In this document: piece by piece, positions 7,798 through 12,740 of the stretch
Layout of the letters: the number at the start of each line of letters is the position of its first letter
Numbering within the stretch: position 1 is the first letter of the stretch
NCBI GenBank assembly: GCA_002347935.1
Contig: DDYK01000014.1
Location: forward strand, 6,396 to 19,135
Source: Actinobacteria bacterium UBA2236
GTDB taxonomy: Bacteria > Actinomycetota > Actinomycetes > Nanopelagicales > Nanopelagicaceae
Length of the DNA stretch: 12,740 nucleotides
Direction: 5' to 3'
The notes under the pieces: model-generated
The model's input: the letters and a program-made list of their open reading frames with translations, nothing else
Told to the model about the DNA's origin: nothing
Database searches by the model: none
Program-made: the position numbers and the translations under genes

Positions 7798-7818
7798 GGG
7801 GTAAGTCTATGCGCATTT

Positions 7819-8163
7819 CTAACTCTGCGAATCTTGCCCTTGGCCCTTGGCTAAATGGGCCGCTTTGGCCGCCTCGCCCTTTCGACCCAAGATAATTGCC
7901 ACCACCCAGAGTCCAAGAAATAGGGATCCCAGAATAAACATCGTGGGGATAAAGAAACCATATGCAATGAGCAGAATCTGAGTCAACCAACCTAAGACCC
8001 AGCCAACTCTATATTTCAAAAGGCCAGATGAGAGAAAAGCTAAGAGCGCAATAAATATGCCAAAGTAAAGGCCACTGGTGGTTGAAAGGTCTTTAGCAAC
8101 TAGGAGAGCAAAGCCAACAATGAAGAATTCCATAATCAAAACACTTCTAAGAAGCATCAACAT
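7819..8163 (-). CDS. DUF4233 family small membrane protein
   Basis: Small integral membrane protein of unknown function, recognised as DUF4233 by its hydrophobic pattern and its position between folC and ndk, where this family usually sits in Actinobacteria. From the chosen start it has 114 residues with three to four membrane segments (about 3-23, 32-49, 54-72, 74-93), the motifs GLLKYRVGWVLGWLTQ (47-62) and FFIPTMFILG (70-79), and a short hydrophilic tail rich in Lys, Ala and Gln. I chose ATG at 8163 because AAAGGAA (8180-8174) is 10 bases upstream. A TTG at 8172, overlapping the folC stop, is also in frame but has that ribosome site almost touching it. Nothing in the sequence shows a catalytic role. 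Confidence 0.85.
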   Translation of the reverse strand: MLMLLRSVLIMEFFIVGFALLVAKDLSTTSGLYFGIFIALLAFLSSGLLKYRVGWVLGWLTQILLIAYGFFIPTMFILGSLFLGLWVVAIILGRKGEAAKAAHLAKGQGQDSQS

Positions 8164-8168
8164 TTCTG

Positions 8169-9515
8169 TCAAATTCCTTTTCTTCTAATTATTGCTCTTG
8201 CCTCACCGGCGCTAACAACAGATCCTGCGATTAATACCGCGGTATTTAAATCATTTAGTGCATTACTACTTCTTGCCATATCAATTGCTTGAGTAATTGC
8301 TTGCTCCAAAGTTTCGGAAGAAGAAACTCGATTACTTCCAAATATCTCCATAGCCAGCGATTTTAGTTCATCTACATTTGCTGCGCGATGTGAACTGTTT
8401 CTAGTAACAATAATTCGATCTAAAATTGGCTCAAGTGCTTCAAGAATCCCAGCAACATCCTTATCCCCCATAGGGGCAATGACTCCGATAAGTGCTGAGA
8501 AATCAAATTCCTCACTTATCGTCTTTTTCAAAGAATCAGCGCCATGTGGATTATGAGCTGCATCAATAATTATTGTGGGGTTTCTGCCAACAATCTCACA
8601 TCTTCCCGGCGAACTCGCCTTGGCAAAAGCCTGACGCACAACTTCTTCATCAAGTTTTGTCTCCCCTGCAAAAACCTCTACGGCAGCCAGGGCAGTTGCT
8701 GCATTACTTGCTTGATGCTGGCCATATAAAGGAAGATATAAATCTTCATACTCTCCATAAACTCCAGAGATGGTTAGCATCTGGCCACCTAGGGCTAACG
8801 CCCTTGATTTAAGGCTAAATTCGATACCAGATCTAATCGGAGTGGCATCAGCCTTAGCGCAAGCACGCATCAAGACGGCTGCTACCTCACTTTCTTGCTC
8901 TGCTAAAACAACAAAGGAGTTTTCTTTAATAATCCCAGATTTGGTTTGTGCAATCTTTTCAAGAGTATCCCCCAGATACTCCATGTGATCAAAACCTATT
9001 GGAGTGATGACATTAACTGCGCCTTTAACTACATTTGTGGAATCCCACTCTCCCCCCATTCCGCATTCAAATATTCCAACATCTACTGGGAATTCAGCGA
9101 AGGCAACAAAGGCAAGTGCGCACATGGATTCAAAGAAAGAGAGTTTGTTAGACATCTTGGAATCAACCAGCTCTAGATATGGCGCTATATCGTTGTAAGT
9201 TGCGATCATAAATTCTGGCGTTATTGATTGGCCGTTAATAGTGATTCGTTCCAAGAAACTTTCTAGATGAGGGCTGGTAAATCTTCCAGTTCGCATCCCT
9301 AATTCAAAACAGAGTGAATCAATTAAGCGCGTAGTTGTAGTCTTGCCATTAGTTCCAGCAATATGAATTGTTGGATATGAGAGCTGCGGCGAACCTAGGT
9401 AATCAGCTAGCGTTGCAATGCGCTCAAGTGTTGGAGCGATCCTGCTCTCTGGCCACCTATTTAGTAAGGCTTGCTCAATGGCATCTAGGCGTGAGAGGTT
9501 TTCAGCAGAACTCAT
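8169..9515 (-). CDS. folC: Folylpolyglutamate / dihydrofolate synthase
   Basis: Mur-ligase-family enzyme that adds glutamate to folates with ATP, and in many bacteria also to dihydropteroate to make dihydrofolate. It has 448 residues. The P-loop GTNGKTT is at 54-60, ECGMGGEWDSTN at 150-161 is the family's metal/nucleotide region, PIGFDH is at 172-177, K192 in TKSGIIK matches the carbamylated lysine position, and DAAHNPHGA at 318-326 marks the C-terminal domain. Whether it has both activities or only polyglutamylation cannot be told from sequence alone. The ATG at 9515 starts two bases after the valS stop, consistent with coupling. An in-frame ATG at 9575 would overlap valS by 58 bases and add a Cys-rich stretch with no similarity to the family, so I rejected it. 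Confidence 0.94.
   Translation of the reverse strand: MSSAENLSRLDAIEQALLNRWPESRIAPTLERIATLADYLGSPQLSYPTIHIAGTNGKTTTTRLIDSLCFELGMRTGRFTSPHLESFLERITINGQSITPEFMIATYNDIAPYLELVDSKMSNKLSFFESMCALAFVAFAEFPVDVGIFECGMGGEWDSTNVVKGAVNVITPIGFDHMEYLGDTLEKIAQTKSGIIKENSFVVLAEQESEVAAVLMRACAKADATPIRSGIEFSLKSRALALGGQMLTISGVYGEYEDLYLPLYGQHQASNAATALAAVEVFAGETKLDEEVVRQAFAKASSPGRCEIVGRNPTIIIDAAHNPHGADSLKKTISEEFDFSALIGVIAPMGDKDVAGILEALEPILDRIIVTRNSSHRAANVDELKSLAMEIFGSNRVSSSETLEQAITQAIDMARSSNALNDLNTAVLIAGSVVSAGEARAIIRRKGI
8174..8180 (-). promoter_or_regulatory. Ribosome binding site of the DUF4233 gene
   Basis: AAAGGAA within the last codons of folC lies 10 bases before the ATG at 8163. It favours that ATG over the TTG at 8172, for which the spacing would be too short. 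Confidence 0.55.
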
Positions 9516-9517
9516 CT

Positions 9518-12106
9518 TTATTCTTTTGGAAGTGCAGCAAGGAGGTTGCTGATTCGAGCAATTTCGCTCTCGCAAAATTCCATTCGCTCTCTAATTTCCT
9601 TAACTACTTCCATGGGCGCTTTAGCCATAAAGTTCTCATTTTCTAACTTAACAACCGCGCTCTGCAAATCTTTCTTAATGCCCTCTAGGTCCTTACTTAG
9701 TCTTGCTCGCTCAGCTTTGACATCAATTGCTCCTCTAAGGTCGAAGGCGATACTAAATTGACCAATTTCAATTCTTGCGCTCTCTTTAAAATCACTTCCA
9801 GGTTTATCAAGGCGAACCAGAAATCGAATGGCATCTTCATAATCCAGCAAATCTCCCGATAAGCCTGAAATTTTCGCGCTAATTCTGGCTGAAGTTTTAA
9901 TGCCTTGCTCACTTCTAAACCTTCGAATCTCAGTAATAAGAAGCTGCATATCCTCAACTACTTTATTGGCTGATAAATCCTCTGCGCTTTTATTCACTTC
10001 GGGCCATTTAGCAATTACAAGTGACTCTCCCCCAGTTAATTCACACCAGATGGTCTCGGTGATAAATGGCATTGATGGGTGCATAAGTCGAAGTAGTTGG
10101 TCTAGAACATGACCTAAAACCCTACGGCTTTTATCAGCCTGAGCTCCGCCTCTGGCAAAACTCTCTTTAACTAGCTCTAAATACCAATCACATAGATCAT
10201 CCCAAGCAAAGTGATATATCTCTTCGCTCGCCTTAGCAAATTCAAAAGTTTCATATCCTTTATCAGCGATAGAAATGGTGCTCTCAAGGCGATTTAGAAT
10301 CCAGCGATCAATATGGTTTAGCTCCGACCTACCTGGTAGCTCACCAGTTACATGTGCCCCATTAATCATGGCAAAGCGCGCAGCGTTCCAAACTTTAGTA
10401 GCAAAGTTTCTAGACCCTGCTATCCACTCCTCAGCAAGTGCTTGATCGGTTCCAGGGTTAGCTCCGCGCACTAAAGTAAAGCGCAGCGCATCGGAGCCAT
10501 ACTTATCCATAAACTCCAATGGATCAACGGTATTTCCCCGAGACTTACTCATCTTCTTGCCATGTTTATCTCTAACTAGACCATGAAGGGCAATAACTTT
10601 AAATGGCGCAACTCCATCCATAGCAAACAAGCCAAACAACATCATTCGAACAACCCAGAAAAATAGAATGTCATAGCCAGTAACTAAAACGCTGGTTGGA
10701 TAAAACTTCTTTAAATCATCAGTTTTATTTGGCCAACCAAGAGTTGAAAATGGCCAGAGCGCAGATGAAAACCAAGTATCTAAAACATCAGGATCTTGTT
10801 CATACCCCGTAGGAGCGCTTTGATTTGGACCTAATACGATTACATCTCCATCTGGGCCATACCAAACCGGGATGCGATGTCCCCACCAGAGTTGGCGCGA
10901 GATGCACCAATCATGCATGTTATCGACCCACTCAAAATATCTTGGCTCCATAGATTCTGGATCAATTCTTACCTTTCCATCACGAACTGCATCAGATGCA
11001 GCTTTAGCAAGAGGAGCAACTTTGACAAACCATTGCTTAGATAGCCGAGGCTCAACCGTAGTTTCACAGCGCGAGCAATGGCCGACAGCGTGAATATAAG
11101 GACGCTTTTCAGAGACAACTCTTCCCATCTGGCGAAGTTTTTCAACGACAGCAACTCTTGCCTCAAAGCGGTCCATACCATCAAATTCAGTGCCAGTTCC
11201 TTCCATCACCCCAGCTTCATTCATAATCACAATTAGCGGGACGTTATGACGCATTCCCATCTCAAAGTCATTTGGGTCATGCGCAGCTGTGACTTTAACT
11301 GCGCCAGTTCCGAAGTCAGGTTCAACTAGCTCATCGGCGATGATTGGAATCATGCGATTTACAAGGGGAAGAAGAACTGATTTACCAATCAGGTGCTTAT
11401 AGCGCTCATCTTTTGGATTAACTGCAACAGCGCCATCGCCCAGCATTGTTTCAGGACGGGTGGTGGCAACAGTAATACTCACCTGATCATCACCATATCT
11501 AACCTGCACAAACTCACCAGCATCATCGCTATGTTCAACTTCAATATCTGAGAGCGCAGTTAAGCAACGCGGACACCAATTAATAATCTTCTCGGCGCGA
11601 TATATCAGCCCTGCATCAAAGAGTTGCTTAAAAATCGTTAATACTGCATCAGAGAGGCCCTGATCCATTGTGAATCTCTCGCGCGACCAATCAACGCTAT
11701 CGCCCAGGCGCTTCATCTGGCCCAAGATCGCCCCGCCAGATTCCTCTTTCCACTTCCAGACTCTCTTTAAAAACTCTTCTCTTCCTAAATCATGTCTACT
11801 TACTCCAGATGTCGCTAACTGTTTCTCAACTACATTTTGGGTTGCAATTCCAGCATGATCCATGCCTGGTAACCATAAAACTTCGAAGCCTTTCATTCGC
11901 TTCATTCGAGTTAATAAATCTTGTATCGAGTGATCTAGGGCATGGCCAATATGTAGACTTCCTGTGACATTTGGGGGTGGAATTACGATTGAGAAAGGTT
12001 CTTTATTCGAATCTGCATTTGCGGTGAAATATCCAGCGCTAAGCCACTTTTGATAGAGCTCAGATTCAATTTGACTTGGATTAAATTGCGCGGGTAGCTC
12101 AGGCAT
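9518..12106 (-). CDS. valS: Valyl-tRNA synthetase
   Basis: Class Ia aminoacyl-tRNA synthetase that charges tRNA-Val and edits mischarged threonine. It has 862 residues, shorter than E. coli ValS (951). The catalytic domain has NVTGSLHIGHA (46-56, with HIGH at 52-55) and KKMSKS (517-522). Between them lie the editing domain (about 200-340, with ATTRPETMLGD at 214-224) and zinc-type cysteine pairs C178/C181 and C344/C347. The valine-enzyme block NMHDWCISRQLWWGHRIP is at 396-413. An anticodon-binding helical domain follows (about 595-740), and the C-terminal coiled-coil tRNA arm is at about 795-860. The ATG is 22 bases after clpX, without a strong Shine-Dalgarno sequence. No T-box-like leader can fit in that gap. 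Confidence 0.98.
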   Translation of the reverse strand: MPELPAQFNPSQIESELYQKWLSAGYFTANADSNKEPFSIVIPPPNVTGSLHIGHALDHSIQDLLTRMKRMKGFEVLWLPGMDHAGIATQNVVEKQLATSGVSRHDLGREEFLKRVWKWKEESGGAILGQMKRLGDSVDWSRERFTMDQGLSDAVLTIFKQLFDAGLIYRAEKIINWCPRCLTALSDIEVEHSDDAGEFVQVRYGDDQVSITVATTRPETMLGDGAVAVNPKDERYKHLIGKSVLLPLVNRMIPIIADELVEPDFGTGAVKVTAAHDPNDFEMGMRHNVPLIVIMNEAGVMEGTGTEFDGMDRFEARVAVVEKLRQMGRVVSEKRPYIHAVGHCSRCETTVEPRLSKQWFVKVAPLAKAASDAVRDGKVRIDPESMEPRYFEWVDNMHDWCISRQLWWGHRIPVWYGPDGDVIVLGPNQSAPTGYEQDPDVLDTWFSSALWPFSTLGWPNKTDDLKKFYPTSVLVTGYDILFFWVVRMMLFGLFAMDGVAPFKVIALHGLVRDKHGKKMSKSRGNTVDPLEFMDKYGSDALRFTLVRGANPGTDQALAEEWIAGSRNFATKVWNAARFAMINGAHVTGELPGRSELNHIDRWILNRLESTISIADKGYETFEFAKASEEIYHFAWDDLCDWYLELVKESFARGGAQADKSRRVLGHVLDQLLRLMHPSMPFITETIWCELTGGESLVIAKWPEVNKSAEDLSANKVVEDMQLLITEIRRFRSEQGIKTSARISAKISGLSGDLLDYEDAIRFLVRLDKPGSDFKESARIEIGQFSIAFDLRGAIDVKAERARLSKDLEGIKKDLQSAVVKLENENFMAKAPMEVVKEIRERMEFCESEIARISNLLAALPKE

Positions 12107-12128
12107 AAGATGTAGATACTACCGATTA

Positions 12129-12740
12129 CTACGCGGTCTTCTCTTCGCCTCGTTTAGTCGAACGCTTTGGGTTATTTGGCCCGCGCTCTAGATATTTTGG
12201 GGATGCTTTCTGGCTAATTACCTCAGGTGTGATTAGAACTTTGCCAATTTCTTTTCTGCTCGGCACCTCATACATAACTGGCAGCAGCACCTCTTCCATA
12301 ATCGCCCTAAGTCCTCTTGCTCCAGTACCCCTGGCAATTGCTTGATCTGCTACAACTTCTAGCGCTTCTTCAGTAATTTCAAACTCCACTTCATCCATCT
12401 CAAATAGATGTTGATATTGCTTAACCAGAGCATTCTTAGGCTCGGTAAGGATCTTAAGAAGAGCGGCCCGATCTAAGGCTTCAACAGAGGTCACAATTGG
12501 AAGGCGGCCGATGAACTCTGGAATCATGCCAAATTTAAGGAGATCCTCTGGCATAACATCTGCAAATAAGTCTTGAGCTTTCTTATCTTTCTCACTTTGT
12601 AGAGTGGCATTAAAGCCAACGCCAGCTTTGCCCTTGCGATTTTCGATAATCTTTTCAAGGCCCGCAAAAGCGCCACCAACAATAAAGAGCACATTGCTAG
12701 TATCTATCTGGATAAATTCTTGATGCGGATGTTTCCTTCC
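12129..12740 (-). CDS. clpX: ClpX ATPase subunit of ClpXP, C-terminal part
   Basis: AAA+ unfoldase that recognises substrates and threads them into the ClpP protease. The last 203 residues are present; the zinc domain and Walker A motif lie past base 12740. The frame stays open to the window edge, with GRKHPHQEFIQIDTSNV leading into FIVGGAFAGLEKII. Visible landmarks are VGF in the loop that docks on ClpP (IGF in E. coli, usually LGF in actinobacteria), the arginine finger in IPEFIGRLP, and the sensor-2 segment GTGARGLRAIMEE. The C-terminal tail is basic and probably disordered, ending in GEEKTA. An internal GTG at 12692 is not a real start because conserved ClpX sequence continues upstream of it. 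Stop codon TAG. Confidence 0.97.
   Translation of the reverse strand, partial: GRKHPHQEFIQIDTSNVLFIVGGAFAGLEKIIENRKGKAGVGFNATLQSEKDKKAQDLFADVMPEDLLKFGMIPEFIGRLPIVTSVEALDRAALLKILTEPKNALVKQYQHLFEMDEVEFEITEEALEVVADQAIARGTGARGLRAIMEEVLLPVMYEVPSRKEIGKVLITPEVISQKASPKYLERGPNNPKRSTKRGEEKTA

Noticed and set aside
7790..7990. 66-codon minus-strand reading frame over the DUF4233/ndk joint
   Set aside because: It lies within the DUF4233 gene in another frame and has no recognisable protein features. Only its last eight codons are noted separately as a possible short leader frame.
9516..9575. Longer folC start at 9575
   Set aside because: It overlaps valS by 58 bases and adds about 20 residues unlike the FolC family. 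The ATG at 9515 fits the usual N-terminus and sits right after the valS stop.
9697..9957. 86-codon minus-strand reading frame inside valS
   Set aside because: It is an out-of-frame shadow of the ValS C-terminal region, whose own frame is clearly conserved.
1..12740. New defence, mobile or biosynthetic system
   Set aside because: Every coding stretch is explained by a conserved housekeeping gene or DUF4233. I saw no repeats, transposase, integrase, attachment-like duplication or abrupt composition change.

Overview
The window looks like an ordinary chromosomal segment of a low-GC, streamlined actinobacterium. Gene order is the actinobacterial one (clpX, valS, folC, DUF4233, ndk, mreB, mreC, mreD, PBP2, rodA, rne). 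The proteins are of actinobacterial type: an RNase E with a long arginine-rich N-terminal extension, a DUF4233 protein between folC and ndk, and a short ValS. Base composition is clearly AT-richer than in most Actinobacteria, and neighbouring genes overlap or lie 0 to 22 bases apart. This fits the freshwater acI / Nanopelagicales type of genome. That placement is inference; no 16S or other marker gene is present.

All eleven genes are on the minus strand, so transcription runs from high to low coordinates. In transcription order: the 3' part of clpX (12740-12129, ClpXP unfoldase); valS (12106-9518); folC (9515-8169, folate polyglutamylation); a DUF4233 membrane protein (8163-7819); ndk (7797-7360, nucleoside diphosphate kinase); then the rod-shape elongasome mreB (7348-6308), mreC (6300-5383), mreD (5378-4860), PBP2/mrdA (4859-2793) and rodA (2796-1654). 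A 205-base gap (1653-1449) follows, and then the 5' part of rne (1448-1), which runs off the window.

Gaps along the chain are 22, 2, 5, 21, 11, 7, 4, 0 and -4 bases, so clpX to rodA looks like one transcription unit with translational coupling at several joints. MreB filaments, MreC and MreD position the SEDS glycosyltransferase RodA and its partner transpeptidase PBP2 for lateral wall synthesis. The other genes are housekeeping functions in protein quality control, tRNA charging, folate and nucleotide metabolism and RNA decay.

The only substantial non-coding stretch is the rodA-rne gap. It holds a 14-base perfect palindrome just after rodA and, further on, sequence that can fold into a 7-bp closing helix around two hairpins, with a competing alternative hairpin. 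This candidate RNase E leader RNA is the most interesting non-coding signal here. I found no mobile element, CRISPR array, tRNA or rRNA, no broken gene, and no new multi-gene system.
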